DNA from: Periweissella ghanensis
GTDB taxonomy: Bacteria > Bacillota > Bacilli > Lactobacillales > Lactobacillaceae
DNA: 53,905 nt
NCBI RefSeq assembly: GCF_918814755.1
Contig: NZ_CAKKNT010000014.1
Coordinates: forward strand, 1-53,905
Reading direction: 5' to 3'
A program made the translations under genes and the position numbers. This document shows, one piece after another, positions 7,408 through 17,144 of the stretch; the stretch's first letter is position 1; every line of letters starts with the position of its first letter. The notes under the pieces are model-generated. The model worked only from the letters and a program-made list of their open reading frames with translations. It did not search any database and was not told the origin of the DNA.

Positions 7408-7866
7408 ATGCAACCAATTAGAATCTTATTTAGCTCAATTTCTGGTAACACCCGTGGCTTTCTGCAAAAATTAGCTACCTATGCTACCGAGCAACAAGCG
7501 ACTAACCCAACTGCCCCACTCATTGAAGCAGTTGAAATATCAGATTTAACAAATTTCGCTGACGAAACGAGTCCTTTTTTCGTATGTGTGCCAACTTATT
7601 TAAGTGGTGGTAATGGTATTGATTCTGGCGTTAAAGAATTAATGACTAATACGTTAGGTGAATATATTACTTACAATAACAATGCCCATCTTGTTCAAGG
7701 TATCATTGGTTCAGGTAATCGTAACTTCAATGAGCAATATATTTTAACTGCCCGGTGCTATGCCCACGCAACGCAAACCGAAGTCGTTGCCGATTACGAA
7801 CTACGGGGAACGACGCAAGATGTTGAACGGATTTATAGCATTCTAAGCTTACTATCGCAACCCTAA
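7408..7866 (+). CDS. nrdI: NrdI-like flavodoxin, activator of class Ib ribonucleotide reductase
   Basis: A 152-aa FMN-binding protein. ILFSSISGNTRGF near the N-terminus is the phosphate-binding loop seen in NrdI, and YELRGTTQDVERI at the end matches the family C-terminal signature. NrdI supplies an oxidant to assemble the dimanganese-tyrosyl cofactor of NrdF. The usual neighbours nrdE, nrdF and nrdH are not in the window, so the gene is separated from its partners. It may be cotranscribed with glpK, 36 bp downstream, though no functional link is evident. Confidence 0.8.
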   Translation: MQPIRILFSSISGNTRGFLQKLATYATEQQATNPTAPLIEAVEISDLTNFADETSPFFVCVPTYLSGGNGIDSGVKELMTNTLGEYITYNNNAHLVQGIIGSGNRNFNEQYILTARCYAHATQTEVVADYELRGTTQDVERIYSILSLLSQP

Positions 7867-7902
7867 TAAAAAACTATATCAATCTGAAAGTAGGTACTAA
7901 CA

Positions 7903-9426
7903 ATGGCCATTATTAAACCCGAGTATATTCTCGCAATTGACCAAGGAACCACTTCATCACGCGCCAAAATTTTTAATAAAAATGGCCGTCGAGTTACCGA
8001 AACCGAGACCGAAATTACGGCAACTTATCCCCATTCTGGTTGGGTTGAACAAAATCCCCAAGACATTTGGCACAGTGTGCAAACGGTCATTGCCAGTGCC
8101 ATGATTAACTCTGGGGTCCGCCCGGATGAAATTAAAGCAATTGGGATTGCCAATCAACGGGAAACCACGATTATTTGGGATAAAAACACCGGCCAACCAG
8201 TCTACAATGCCATTAGTTGGCAAAGTAACCAATCGGTCGCAATTATTGAAAAACTCCGCACAGATGGTCACGCGGACATGATTCAAGCCAAAACTGGTTT
8301 ACCTTTAAGTACCGCCTTTTCAGCTTCAAAAATTCGGTGGATTCTCGATCACGTTCCAGGAGCTCAAGCACGCGCGGAAGCTGGTGAATTACTTTTTGGA
8401 ACCGTCGATACTTGGCTTGTCTGGAAATTATCTGGTGGGAAAGCATTTGTGACCGATCATACCAATGCTAGTCGCACGATGCTCTTTAATATTCACACCT
8501 TAACTTGGGATGATGAACTGCTCAACCTTTTCAATATTCCAACTAGTATGCTACCCGCGATTAAAACGAGTTCTGAAGTTTATACGACCACCGAATCATA
8601 TCAATTCTTTGGTGGTGAAGTACCGATTGCTGGTTTAGCGGGTGACCAACAAGCCGCCTTAATTGGTCAAATGGGTTTTGAAACAGGTTTTACTAAAAAT
8701 ACCTACAGTGCTGGCTCGTTTATTCTTTTAAATACTGGTGACAAACCCGTCGTATCATCTCATGATTTAGTGGCCACCGTGGCGTACTCAATGCAAGGTG
8801 AAGTTAAATACGCTCTTGAAGGGGCCATTTTTGTCGCTGGTTCAGCGATTCAATGGCTCCATGATGGGTTAAAAATGATCAATAATGAACCAGAAACCCG
8901 GACGGCAGCGGAACAATCAACTAATGATGATGAAGTTTACTTTGTCCCCGCCTTTTCTGGTTTATCGGCACCTTATTGGGATCCCCATGCACGGGGGGCG
9001 ATTTTTGGTGTTACACGTGGAACAAATCGCAATGATTTCATTAAAGCGACTTTACAAGCCATTGCTTACCAAACCCGCGACGTTATTGAAACGATGCGCC
9101 AAGATACCGGTTTTGAAATCAAAACGATGCATGCCGATGGAAGTGCTTCTCGTAATCAATACTTAATGCAGTTCCAAGCTGATATTTTAGATGCAGAAGT
9201 TTTACGCGCCACCGATGAAGAAACGACGGCCCTCGGGGTTGCCTTCTTAGCTGGACTGGCCGTTGATTATTGGGAATCAGTCGAAGATATTAAAAATATG
9301 ACGATTGCTGGGCGCACCTTTAAACCTAACATGGACAAGCAACGCCGTGAAAAGCTTTATCACGGTTGGCAAAATGCGGTCGCCGCGACGCAATTGTTCA
9401 AACCGAATGAGTTACCAAAAAAATAA
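7903..9426 (+). CDS. glpK: Glycerol kinase
   Basis: A 507-aa FGGY-family kinase that makes glycerol 3-phosphate from glycerol and ATP. The N-terminal phosphate-binding motif is [10 protein letters not shown], with the conserved NQRETT, SWQ and GDQQAA elements in order. In Gram-positive GlpK a histidine in the segment YHFFG is phosphorylated by HPr to activate the enzyme. Here the same segment reads [14 protein letters not shown], with Gln234 in that place. The enzyme should therefore be insensitive to PTS activation. No glpO/glpD or glpF is next to it. A strong terminator follows. Confidence 0.93.
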   Translation: MAIIKPEYILAIDQGTTSSRAKIFNKNGRRVTETETEITATYPHSGWVEQNPQDIWHSVQTVIASAMINSGVRPDEIKAIGIANQRETTIIWDKNTGQPVYNAISWQSNQSVAIIEKLRTDGHADMIQAKTGLPLSTAFSASKIRWILDHVPGAQARAEAGELLFGTVDTWLVWKLSGGKAFVTDHTNASRTMLFNIHTLTWDDELLNLFNIPTSMLPAIKTSSEVYTTTESYQFFGGEVPIAGLAGDQQAALIGQMGFETGFTKNTYSAGSFILLNTGDKPVVSSHDLVATVAYSMQGEVKYALEGAIFVAGSAIQWLHDGLKMINNEPETRTAAEQSTNDDEVYFVPAFSGLSAPYWDPHARGAIFGVTRGTNRNDFIKATLQAIAYQTRDVIETMRQDTGFEIKTMHADGSASRNQYLMQFQADILDAEVLRATDEETTALGVAFLAGLAVDYWESVEDIKNMTIAGRTFKPNMDKQRREKLYHGWQNAVAATQLFKPNELPKK

Positions 9427-9447
9427 GCGCGCAAAAGTGTGTCACTT

Positions 9448-9509
9448 AGTGCAATAATAACTCCTTGAAAGAACTATCCCAAGGAGGTTATTATTGCACT
9501 TTTTATTTT
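9448..9509 (+). terminator. Terminator after glpK
   Basis: A stem of about 20 bp with one bulge pairs AGTGCAATAATAACTCCTTG with its complement ending GCACT at 9500, followed by TTTTATTTT. Confidence 0.85.
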
Positions 9510-9607
9510 GTTCATATTTTATGTATAATAATTGTTAATGCTATTAGCTATTTTTAGATTACGCTTAACCGTAATCTTGCACCTGATTATTTAGAATGGA
9601 GTCTTAC

Positions 9608-10789
9608 ATGCAAACCACCCCTAAGCACAGTGCTTTTTTGTTACCTGGAATTATCTTATTGGGAGCCGTTCTACGGATTCCAATTACAAGTATTCCACCA
9701 GTTCTAAGTGAAATTGCTCATGGCCTTCATATTCCAGTCGCATCCCTTGGAATTTTAACGACCTTACCCCTATTAGCTTTTGCTATTTTTTCACCAATTG
9801 CACCTATGATTGCTCGTAAATTCGGGATTGAAGCAACCTTTATTGGCGTTTTAATATTAATGTTCATTGGTTCAATTATCCGCGTAATTTCAACCCCCTT
9901 TTTATTTATTGGTACTTTGTTAGTTGGGATTGCGATTTCACAAATGAATGTCCTACTACCAACTTTAATCGCGGCTAACTTTCCGACTAAAATCGGGGGC
10001 TACACCTCAATTTATACCTTTACCATGGGCTTAATGACAGCTTTATTTTCAGCGATTTCTGTGCCAATTGTTTTGGCGACTAACTGGCAAACGTTAATCG
10101 GGCTCTTGAGTGGCTTAGTCATCATCGATCTGTTAGTCTGGTTCCCTAATGTTCGGCACAATCACTTACTTGCGCCGAAAGGAACTGGTAAAAATTCCGT
10201 TCCTTCAGCTTGGAAAAACGTTACTGCTTGGTATTTATTAGTCTTCATGGGGCTACAATCAGCTCTGTTTTACACATCAATTTCTTGGTTGCCAACGATT
10301 GCGATTTCCCATGGTGTTAGTGGTAGTACCGCTGGTATTTTAGCCGGAGTCAACGCCTTAGTGTCACTACCGGTTTCATTTCTTGTACCCAATATTATCG
10401 CGCATGCTAGTGCACCGAAACGCCGTTTATTTGTAATCGGGGTCTCATTATTAGCAATTATTTCCTTTACAATGTTGCTCTTTGCCAATGACAGCTTTAT
10501 TTTCTGGTTAGTGCTTAATGTACTTAATGGTTTAGCAACGGGAGCCCTCTTCCCATACTTGATGACGTCATTTGGTAAGAAAACGAATAATCCGGCCGAA
10601 ACTGCTGAATTATCAGGCATGGCCCAAGCTGGTGGTTACTTAATCGCGGCGGTTGGTCCATTTTTATTCGGCCTTGGTTATGCAACCTTCCATAGTTGGA
10701 GCATTCAAACCATCGCTTTAATTATTGCAACTTTAATCATGATGACGTGTGCGCTACTAGTTGAACGTAAAGAAAAAGTCTTTGATTAA
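9608..10789 (+). CDS. MFS transporter, CynX/NimT-like
   Basis: A 393-aa protein with about 12 membrane helices. The opening LLGAVLRIPITSIPPVLSEI resembles the CynX/NimT subfamily (cyanate or 2-nitroimidazole transporters, broadly anion or drug efflux). An ATG also exists at 9596, but GGAG at 9598-9601 lies 6 nt before the ATG at 9608, so the latter start is preferred. It stands alone with no cyanase or nitroreductase nearby, so the substrate is unknown. Confidence 0.8.
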   Translation: MQTTPKHSAFLLPGIILLGAVLRIPITSIPPVLSEIAHGLHIPVASLGILTTLPLLAFAIFSPIAPMIARKFGIEATFIGVLILMFIGSIIRVISTPFLFIGTLLVGIAISQMNVLLPTLIAANFPTKIGGYTSIYTFTMGLMTALFSAISVPIVLATNWQTLIGLLSGLVIIDLLVWFPNVRHNHLLAPKGTGKNSVPSAWKNVTAWYLLVFMGLQSALFYTSISWLPTIAISHGVSGSTAGILAGVNALVSLPVSFLVPNIIAHASAPKRRLFVIGVSLLAIISFTMLLFANDSFIFWLVLNVLNGLATGALFPYLMTSFGKKTNNPAETAELSGMAQAGGYLIAAVGPFLFGLGYATFHSWSIQTIALIIATLIMMTCALLVERKEKVFD

Positions 10790-10884
10790 CACGTTACCAC
10801 GGTTAATTATAATTAAAAATTTGGCTAAACTAGCCCGCCTAGATTGTTTAATTTCGCATTCCGGCCGTTTTGAAATCAATTTTC

Positions 10885-10935
10885 ATAAATTTACCGTTAT
10901 TTTGAAAAAAACTTTCGAAAATTACGTAAATTTAT
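10885..10935. repeat. Long inverted repeat upstream of zwf
   Basis: ATAAATTTAC at the left end and GTAAATTTAT at the right end are perfect complements. The stem extends inward as CGTTATTTT against AAAATTACG with one bulge, leaving a 14-nt loop. It is not followed by a T run, so it is not a standard terminator. It lies about 85 bp before the zwf start, next to a TATAAT at 10960-10965. It could be an operator or mRNA structure. The rest of 10790-11018 holds nothing recognisable. Confidence 0.5.
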
Positions 10936-11018
10936 CGCCGGCACCTCAAAATCTAGTATATAATAATGTTGAAATTGTTTATTAGACTAACATTGATTGT
11001 TAAAAGGAGATATTTATC

Positions 11019-12479
11019 GTGCCTAAAGAAATTACAACTTTAGTAACCTTTTTTGGTGCTACTGGTGACCTCGCAAAACGTAAATTGTTCCCATCAGTTT
11101 ACAACTTGTACAAGAAAGGCTTTTTACAAGAACACTTTGCTATTTTAGGAACTTCACGGCAAGAAATGACCACTGAAGAATTCCAAACATTTGTAAGTGA
11201 TTCAATCAAAGAATTCATGCATGAAGACGCGGACGCTGATTTCATCCGTCACTTTGATTATGTAAAAGGTGATATCACCGTAGCTGCTGACTATGCACCA
11301 CTTAAAGCTAAGATTGAAAAGCTTGATCAAGAATTTGCATTGAAGGGTAACCGTATCTTCTACATGTCAATTGCCCCTCGTTTCTTTGGAACAGTTGCTC
11401 AATACTTAAAATCAGAAGAACTTCTTTCAACCGATGGTGAATTTAACCGTCTTATGATTGAAAAACCTTTCGGAGTTAGCTTTGAAACCGCCGAAAAATT
11501 ACAAAACGAATTAAGCGATGCCTTCTCAGAAGACCAAGTTTACCGGATTGATCACTACTTAGGTAAAGAAATGGTTCAAAACATCGCCACCCTTCGTTTT
11601 GGTAACCCAATCTTTAACAATGCTTGGAACAAAGATTACATCGATAACATCCAAGTTACCCTTTCAGAAACACTTGGGGTTGAAGACCGTGCCGGTTACT
11701 ACGATACTGCTGGTGCGCTCCGTGATATGATCCAAAACCACACGATGCAAGTTGTTGGTTGGTTAGCAATGGACGAACCAACTGAATGGACTGATACTGC
11801 CATCCGTGAAGCTAAAAACAAAGCCTTCAACGCACTTAAGATTTACACACCTGAAGAAGTTGCTGAAAACTTTGTTCGTGGCCAATATGGTCCCGATGCT
11901 GCTAACACGCAAAATGGCTACCTCCAAGAAAAGGATGTGCCTGCTGACTCACAAAACAACACGTATGTTGCTGGTAAGTTAGAATTTGCTACTGACCGTT
12001 GGAATGGTGTACCATTCTACATTCGTTCAGGTAAGCGTTTGGCTGCTAAAACAACTCGGATTGATGTGGTCTTCAAACAAGACGCCAACATCTTTAACAG
12101 TGCACAACCACTTGAAAAGAACGTGCTTTCAATCATTGTTGACCCTGAAGGTAAGATTGAATACTCAATCATCGCTAAGGATACAACACCTGAATTCAAG
12201 ACGCGTCCAATTACGCTTGAATGGAAAGTTTCTGCTGAAGATAAAGCCCAAACACCAGAACCATACGAACGCATGATCCACGATACAATGGATGGTAACG
12301 GTTCAAACTTCGCTGACTGGAACGGGGTTGCCGTTGCTTGGAAGTTCGTTGATGCGATTCAATCAGCTTGGGATGCTACTCACCAAGAATTCCCTAACTA
12401 CGTTTCAGGTTCAATGGGACCTGTTGCCGCTGACGAATTACTTGCCCGTGATGGTCACAAGTGGGTTTACGAAGGTTAA
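11019..12479 (+). CDS. zwf: Glucose-6-phosphate 1-dehydrogenase
   Basis: A 486-aa enzyme oxidising glucose 6-phosphate to 6-phosphogluconolactone, the entry to the phosphoketolase route of heterofermenters. It has the coenzyme motif GATGDLAKR (13-21), the substrate-binding RIDHYLGKE (with His179) and MIEKPFG. Sequence and length are very close to the dual NAD/NADP Leuconostoc mesenteroides enzyme as I remember it. The start is GTG with AAGGAG 9 nt upstream. gnd is not adjacent. Codon use is richer in C-ending codons than the neighbours, consistent with high expression. Confidence 0.96.
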   Translation: MPKEITTLVTFFGATGDLAKRKLFPSVYNLYKKGFLQEHFAILGTSRQEMTTEEFQTFVSDSIKEFMHEDADADFIRHFDYVKGDITVAADYAPLKAKIEKLDQEFALKGNRIFYMSIAPRFFGTVAQYLKSEELLSTDGEFNRLMIEKPFGVSFETAEKLQNELSDAFSEDQVYRIDHYLGKEMVQNIATLRFGNPIFNNAWNKDYIDNIQVTLSETLGVEDRAGYYDTAGALRDMIQNHTMQVVGWLAMDEPTEWTDTAIREAKNKAFNALKIYTPEEVAENFVRGQYGPDAANTQNGYLQEKDVPADSQNNTYVAGKLEFATDRWNGVPFYIRSGKRLAAKTTRIDVVFKQDANIFNSAQPLEKNVLSIIVDPEGKIEYSIIAKDTTPEFKTRPITLEWKVSAEDKAQTPEPYERMIHDTMDGNGSNFADWNGVAVAWKFVDAIQSAWDATHQEFPNYVSGSMGPVAADELLARDGHKWVYEG

Positions 12480-12511
12480 TTATTAACTTTCAATCTCAAT
12501 TTAAATTAAAA

Positions 12512-12541
12512 AAGCTAGCCGAAGGTTCGGCTAGCTTTTTT
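12512..12541. terminator. Bidirectional terminator between zwf and ppx
   Basis: AAGCTAGCCGAA and TTCGGCTAGCTT form a 12-bp stem with a 3-nt loop, with A and T runs on both sides. The stop codon of the minus-strand ppx gene (12531-12533) lies inside the 3' arm. Confidence 0.85.
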
Positions 12542-13466
12542 GTGCTTTCAACAATTGCATGTACTCCGTAATAATGCCTTCCCGCACACCGCTTTCTGAA
12601 AAAATAATTTTCGGTGTCGCTAACGTCATTACTAAATTTAAAATTGGGACACAACCACCTAAAATAATATCAGCCCGATTGGCATCTAAACCTGGTAAGG
12701 TTGTGCGGCCGTGTTTATCGTGGCTAAGTAATAATTCAAATAAATCGAGAGCTTGATCAGCTGTCATTTCAAAACCATGGAAGTTTTGCCCTAAAATTCC
12801 GGTAGTTTGCGCTTGTTGCATCCGTGCTAACGTCCGATTAGCCCCCCCTAGAAGGACAATTGGTAAATGGTGGGCCCCACTTAACCACGTAATTTGATTA
12901 TAAATATCTTGGACATACCGATTAGCTTGAAACATTGCTTGCGCCGTTGGAGCATCATGTAAGCCGAATTTTTCCGATAAACTAACCGCCCCAAATGGCA
13001 CACTAATCAAGGCGACTTTTTGCCGGTCTTTGACTAAGATCAATTCAACTGAGGCCCCACCTGTATCAACTAAGAGCGCATTTTCAATTGGCAAAGTATG
13101 TTCAACCCCTAAATAATCATAGTACGCTTCATCATCCCCTGATAACACATGGATATCAATGCCAACGGCCGCTTTAACTTGCGCTAAAAAATCCGCTTGA
13201 TTTTTGGCTTGGCGGACCGCAGCGGTCGCAATCGCTTTAATCTCAACGGCCGGATATTGGTTATAAATTTGCCGGAATTTTTTAAGTGCTTTTAATACTC
13301 GGGCAACTGCGAAATCTTGTAAGATTGCTTCCTCGCCCATCCCCTCTGATAAACGGGTATCTTCTTTTACGCGTTGAATTTCAGTATATGTGCCATCTGG
13401 ATTAATTTCTTCAACGACCATCCGTGTTGAATTTGAACCTAAGTCTACAATTGCTAAATATGCCAT
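12531..13466 (-). CDS. ppx: Ppx/GppA family exopolyphosphatase
   Basis: A 311-aa protein of the ASKHA-fold Ppx/GppA family, which removes terminal phosphate from polyphosphate or from pppGpp. Phosphate-binding motifs are VDLGSNSTR (near residue 7) and DTGGASVEL (near 140). It is the short, two-domain form without the HD-like C-terminal region. The frame stays open upstream to a GTG at 13493, but GAGGT lies 6 nt before the ATG at 13466, which also gives the normal N-terminus. No ppk is nearby. Confidence 0.85.
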   Translation of the reverse strand: MAYLAIVDLGSNSTRMVVEEINPDGTYTEIQRVKEDTRLSEGMGEEAILQDFAVARVLKALKKFRQIYNQYPAVEIKAIATAAVRQAKNQADFLAQVKAAVGIDIHVLSGDDEAYYDYLGVEHTLPIENALLVDTGGASVELILVKDRQKVALISVPFGAVSLSEKFGLHDAPTAQAMFQANRYVQDIYNQITWLSGAHHLPIVLLGGANRTLARMQQAQTTGILGQNFHGFEMTADQALDLFELLLSHDKHGRTTLPGLDANRADIILGGCVPILNLVMTLATPKIIFSESGVREGIITEYMQLLKAQKS

Positions 13467-13540
13467 CCGCCTACCTCGTCCTTTTAATTTCACTATTCAT
13501 TTTACATTAAAAAGCGATTAAATTTTAAAAAAATACAAAA

Positions 13541-13573
13541 AAAGTCTGTTTGAATAATTCAAACAGACTTTTT
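13541..13573. terminator. Terminator of the purR-glmU-trpS operon
   Basis: AAAGTCTGTTTGAA pairs with TTCAAACAGACTTT around a 3-nt loop. The minus strand carries seven T after the stem, so it ends trpS transcripts, 12 bp past the stop codon. Confidence 0.85.
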
Positions 13574-13584
13574 CATCATAATTA

Positions 13585-14607
13585 TTAAAATTCACCGAAG
13601 TAGTCAACACCCATGGCATGACGAACTTCGCGCATTGTTTGGCTCGCTACTAAGTTAGCTTTCTTTGAACCTTCTTCAAGCATCTTCATCACGGCCGCTG
13701 GATCTTGGGCAAAGGCTTCCCGTCGTTCCCGAATTGGTGCTAATTTATTTTCAAGCACTTCAATGAGGTACTTTTTAATCTTCATATCACCAAGACCACC
13801 GCGTTGGTAGTGTTCTTTCAAACGGGCAACTTCGTCTTTATCATCATCAAAGATATCAAGGTACGTAAAGACCATGTTACCTTCAATGTGACCAGGATCA
13901 TCAATGTTAATGTGTTCTGGATCGGTATACATTGATTTAACTTTCTTGGCAAGGGTATCTGCATCATCACTCAAGTAAATCGCATTACCTAATGACTTAG
14001 ACATCTTAACCCCATCAAGTCCTGGAATCCGACCTTGACCCTTTGGTGGGAAGTAACCTTGGGGTTCAACTAAAATATCATCCCCATAAATATTGTTAAA
14101 TGTCCGCACAATTTCACGTGTTTGTTCAAGCATTGGTTCTTGGTCATCCCCAACAGGCACAACTGTCGCCTTAAAGGCCGTAATATCAGCTGCTTGAGAT
14201 ACTGGATAAATTAAGAAACCAGCGGGAATTCCTTCACCAAAATTACGCATCTTAAGCTCAGTTTTAACCGTGGGGTTCCGTTCCAAACGCCCTAATGATA
14301 CTAAATTCAAGTAGTATTCGGTCAATTCTGATAAAGCTGGAATTTGTGATTGGAGGAAAATAGTTGATTTTGCAGGATCAACCCCCACGGCTAAATAATC
14401 TAAGGCCACTTGTAAAACTGAATCGTGCACTTTCTTGGGATCACGTGCATTATCAGTCAAGGCTTGCTTATCAGCAATCATAATGTAGCTTTCATATTTA
14501 CCTGAATTTTGGAGTTCCACCCGGTTACGGAGTGAACCCACATAGTGACCAATGTGCATTTTACCCGTTGGGCGATCACCAGTTAAAATAATTTGCTTGT
14601 CTGTCAT
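13585..14607 (-). CDS. trpS: Tryptophan--tRNA ligase
   Basis: A 340-aa class I synthetase charging tRNA-Trp. It has the HIGH-type motif TGKMHIGHY (near residue 12) and KMSKS as [10 protein letters not shown] (near 195). The open frame continues far upstream inside glmU, but the true start is the ATG at 14607, 2 bp beyond the glmU stop, with AAGGAC upstream. It is translationally coupled to glmU. No T-box precedes it, so its expression is tied to purR-glmU rather than to Trp supply. Confidence 0.95.
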   Translation of the reverse strand: MTDKQIILTGDRPTGKMHIGHYVGSLRNRVELQNSGKYESYIMIADKQALTDNARDPKKVHDSVLQVALDYLAVGVDPAKSTIFLQSQIPALSELTEYYLNLVSLGRLERNPTVKTELKMRNFGEGIPAGFLIYPVSQAADITAFKATVVPVGDDQEPMLEQTREIVRTFNNIYGDDILVEPQGYFPPKGQGRIPGLDGVKMSKSLGNAIYLSDDADTLAKKVKSMYTDPEHINIDDPGHIEGNMVFTYLDIFDDDKDEVARLKEHYQRGGLGDMKIKKYLIEVLENKLAPIRERREAFAQDPAAVMKMLEEGSKKANLVASQTMREVRHAMGVDYFGEF

Positions 14608-14608
14608 G

Positions 14609-15997
14609 TTATTGTTGTCCTTCATCTTTTTTGCCTTGTGGCGTCCGTGCCCAAAAATCAGGCTTCGTCGTTTGCCGACTACGTGCAATTCCAAGCGCCT
14701 TGGCCGGAATATTATCAGTAATCGTTGACCCAGCTGCCGTAATGGCATGGTCACCAATTGTTACTGGTGCAATAATTTTCGTATTTGAACCAATAAAGGC
14801 GTGATCACCAATTGTTGTATGGAATTTATTAACGCCATCATAGTTAACAAAAATTGTCCCGGCACCAATATTGATATCTTCACCTAACGTGGCATCCCCC
14901 ACATAAGTTAAATGACCAACTTTTGTCCCTTTACCGATAACAACTTTTTTAGTTTCGACAAAGTTACCAATGTGGACATCTTGACCAATATCACTCTTAG
15001 GGCGCAAGTGTGCAAATGGACCGCAGTTTGAACCGGCCCGCATTACTGATTCTTCAATTTGTGATGAAGTAATCGTCACGTTATCTTCAATCGTTGAATC
15101 AATCACCGTTGAACCACTTGTGATATAAACATCACTCCCAATAACGGTTTGGCCTTTAAGATAAACATTGGGTTCAATCGTTGTATCGTTACCAATTACG
15201 ACATCCGCATCAATATAAGTACTTGTCGGATCAATCAACGTTACCCCATTGCGCATGTGCTTTTCATTAATGCGTTCGCGCATCGCTAGGTTAGCTGCCG
15301 CCAAGGCAACCCGGTCATTAACCCCCATACTTTCAGTAAAATCACTCATTTGGTACGCACCGACAGTATGGCCAGCGGCTTTTAAAATTTCTAAAGTGTC
15401 TGGTAAGTAGTATTCACCTTGGGCATTATCATTAGTAACTTGGGCAAGGGATGCAAATAACAATTGATTATCAAAAACAAATACCCCGGTACTAATTTCA
15501 TCAACTGCTTGTTCGGCCACCGTCGCATCTTTTTGTTCGACAATTTTTGCAACATTCCCATTGGCATCGCGAATAATCCGGCCATAGCCAAATGGATCGG
15601 GAGCTTTAGAACTTAACACCGTCACCGCATTACCAGCTTTTTCATGTTCAGCATACAATTTATTAAAAGTTTCAGCGGTAAATAGTGGTGAATCCCCACT
15701 GGCAATTAAAGTTGTCCCATCATAGGTCCCTAATAACGCTTGGGCTTGTAAGACAGCATGACCAGTCCCTAACTGTTCCGCTTGTATCGCGTATTCGGTC
15801 CGTGTTCCTAGTAGTTGTTTAACAGCATCTGCTCCATGACCAATCACAGTCACAACATGATCGACATTCGTAGCTTCAATTTCAGTTAAAACGTGATCAA
15901 CCATCGCTTTACCAGCAACCGGTTGCAACACTTTATATAATTTTGATTTCATCCGCGAACCCATTCCGGCCGCCAAAATGATTGCATTTCTAGTCAT
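14609..15997 (-). CDS. glmU: Bifunctional GlcNAc-1-P uridyltransferase / glucosamine-1-P acetyltransferase
   Basis: A 462-aa enzyme making UDP-GlcNAc for peptidoglycan and wall polymers. The N-terminal pyrophosphorylase has [17 protein letters not shown]. The linker is followed from about residue 250 by a left-handed beta-helix of hexapeptide repeats carrying the acetyltransferase site. Length is normal. It sits 22 bp after purR, the usual order in lactobacilli and bacilli (purR-glmU). Confidence 0.95.
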   Translation of the reverse strand: MTRNAIILAAGMGSRMKSKLYKVLQPVAGKAMVDHVLTEIEATNVDHVVTVIGHGADAVKQLLGTRTEYAIQAEQLGTGHAVLQAQALLGTYDGTTLIASGDSPLFTAETFNKLYAEHEKAGNAVTVLSSKAPDPFGYGRIIRDANGNVAKIVEQKDATVAEQAVDEISTGVFVFDNQLLFASLAQVTNDNAQGEYYLPDTLEILKAAGHTVGAYQMSDFTESMGVNDRVALAAANLAMRERINEKHMRNGVTLIDPTSTYIDADVVIGNDTTIEPNVYLKGQTVIGSDVYITSGSTVIDSTIEDNVTITSSQIEESVMRAGSNCGPFAHLRPKSDIGQDVHIGNFVETKKVVIGKGTKVGHLTYVGDATLGEDINIGAGTIFVNYDGVNKFHTTIGDHAFIGSNTKIIAPVTIGDHAITAAGSTITDNIPAKALGIARSRQTTKPDFWARTPQGKKDEGQQ

Positions 15998-16019
15998 AAC
16001 TTGTTTCCTTTAGTTTGTT

Positions 16020-16853
16020 TTATAATTCGGTTGTGTAGATTTCACTTTGATAGTTACCCGGTGCCACAGTAATCCCCGCACCATCAGAAGTTAATGTATC
16101 AACATGAATCAATGATGTGTATTTATCAACAACTCGTTCACTAACGCGGCCTTCGGCAAAAACAGCCGCCCCAACGACAGTTCCCTCAAATTCGCCGATT
16201 AAACTCATCATCCCTTTAATTGTACCACCAGCTTTCATAAAATCATCGACAACTAACACACGTGAGCCAGTTGGTAATGAACGCCGTGATAATTCCATTT
16301 TTTCCACACGTTTTGATGAACCCGTCAAGTAGTTTACTGACATAGTTGGTCCTTCCGTGATTTTTGAGTCATTCCGCACAATCACAAATGGGACATTTAA
16401 TTCTGTAGCCACCGCTTGGGCCATTGGTACCCCTTTAGTTGCCGCTGTCATAACCGCATCAATTTCAACATTGATGTATTGTGTTGCAATCAAGCGACCA
16501 ACCCGGCGTAAAATATCTGGTCGACCTAGTAAGTCAGATAAAAATACATAGCCACCTGGCAATACGCGTGTTTCATCGCTAACTTCTGTAACTAGTTCGT
16601 TGATAAATTCGTCGGCTTCACCTTGTAACATGTACGGTACAAAACGTGCCCCCCCAGCAGCGCCAGGTAAAGTTTCTAAAAGACCAATTCCACGTTCATG
16701 GAAAGCCCGCTTTAAGATGGCTAAATCTTCTGAGATTGATGATTTAGCGGAATCGTAACGTTCGGCAAAATGAGTTAGCGAAACCAATTTACGGGGCCGA
16801 TTTAATAAGTAGTCTGTCATATCAACAAGGCGATCTGCACGTCTAGTTTTCAT
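16020..16853 (-). CDS. purR: Purine operon repressor PurR (Bacillus type)
   Basis: A 277-aa regulator with an N-terminal winged helix (about residues 1-73) and a phosphoribosyltransferase-like domain whose PRPP motif is VLVVDDFMKAGGT. It binds PurBoxes and releases (or switches) on PRPP. A PurBox-like site at 16926-16938 in its own upstream region suggests autoregulation. It heads the purR-glmU-trpS operon. Confidence 0.93.
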   Translation of the reverse strand: MKTRRADRLVDMTDYLLNRPRKLVSLTHFAERYDSAKSSISEDLAILKRAFHERGIGLLETLPGAAGGARFVPYMLQGEADEFINELVTEVSDETRVLPGGYVFLSDLLGRPDILRRVGRLIATQYINVEIDAVMTAATKGVPMAQAVATELNVPFVIVRNDSKITEGPTMSVNYLTGSSKRVEKMELSRRSLPTGSRVLVVDDFMKAGGTIKGMMSLIGEFEGTVVGAAVFAEGRVSERVVDKYTSLIHVDTLTSDGAGITVAPGNYQSEIYTTEL

Positions 16854-16925
16854 AAAATGTTCCTCACTTTTAATTTTTATCTTAACATTTTCATTTAATT
16901 AATCTACTTATACCATTATATCACG

Positions 16926-16938
16926 AACGTTCGGAAAA
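16926..16938 (-). promoter_or_regulatory. PurBox upstream of purR
   Basis: On the minus strand the site reads TTTTCCGAACGTT, containing the PurBox core CCGAAC with A/T on both sides. It lies about 75 bp before the purR start. Confidence 0.6.
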
Positions 16939-17017
16939 GCTATTCTTATAACTCTTTTCTGATGAATACTTTTAAATTTACTATCATCACACGTTTATTA
17001 TTCGGCTTACCTAGACT

Positions 17018-17062
17018 AAATTCGAACTATTAACAAAATAAAAGTCAATTAAGTTCGGATTT
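17018..17062. promoter_or_regulatory. Inverted PurBox pair upstream of the purine permease
   Basis: AAATTCGAACTAT (17018-17030, one mismatch in the CCGAAC core) faces the minus-strand AAATCCGAACTTA (17050-17062). Two convergent boxes separated by about 19 bp are the normal PurR target. The pair lies immediately upstream of the -35 box. Confidence 0.7.
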
Positions 17063-17066
17063 TAGG

Positions 17067-17094
17067 TTGATTTAGTATTAATATGTGCTATTAT
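17067..17094 (+). promoter_or_regulatory. Promoter of the purine permease
   Basis: TTGATT (17067-17072) and TATTAT (17089-17094) are spaced by 16 nt, directly after the PurBox pair. Confidence 0.55.
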
Positions 17095-17144
17095 ATAGTT
17101 ATTCATTATTCAAACCAAAACATTTTATGAGGTATAATTCAATT

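Noticed and set aside
14608-14757. 50-residue N-terminal extension of TrpS
   Set aside because: It is only the glmU sequence read in another frame; the ATG at 14607 starts directly at the synthetase fold.
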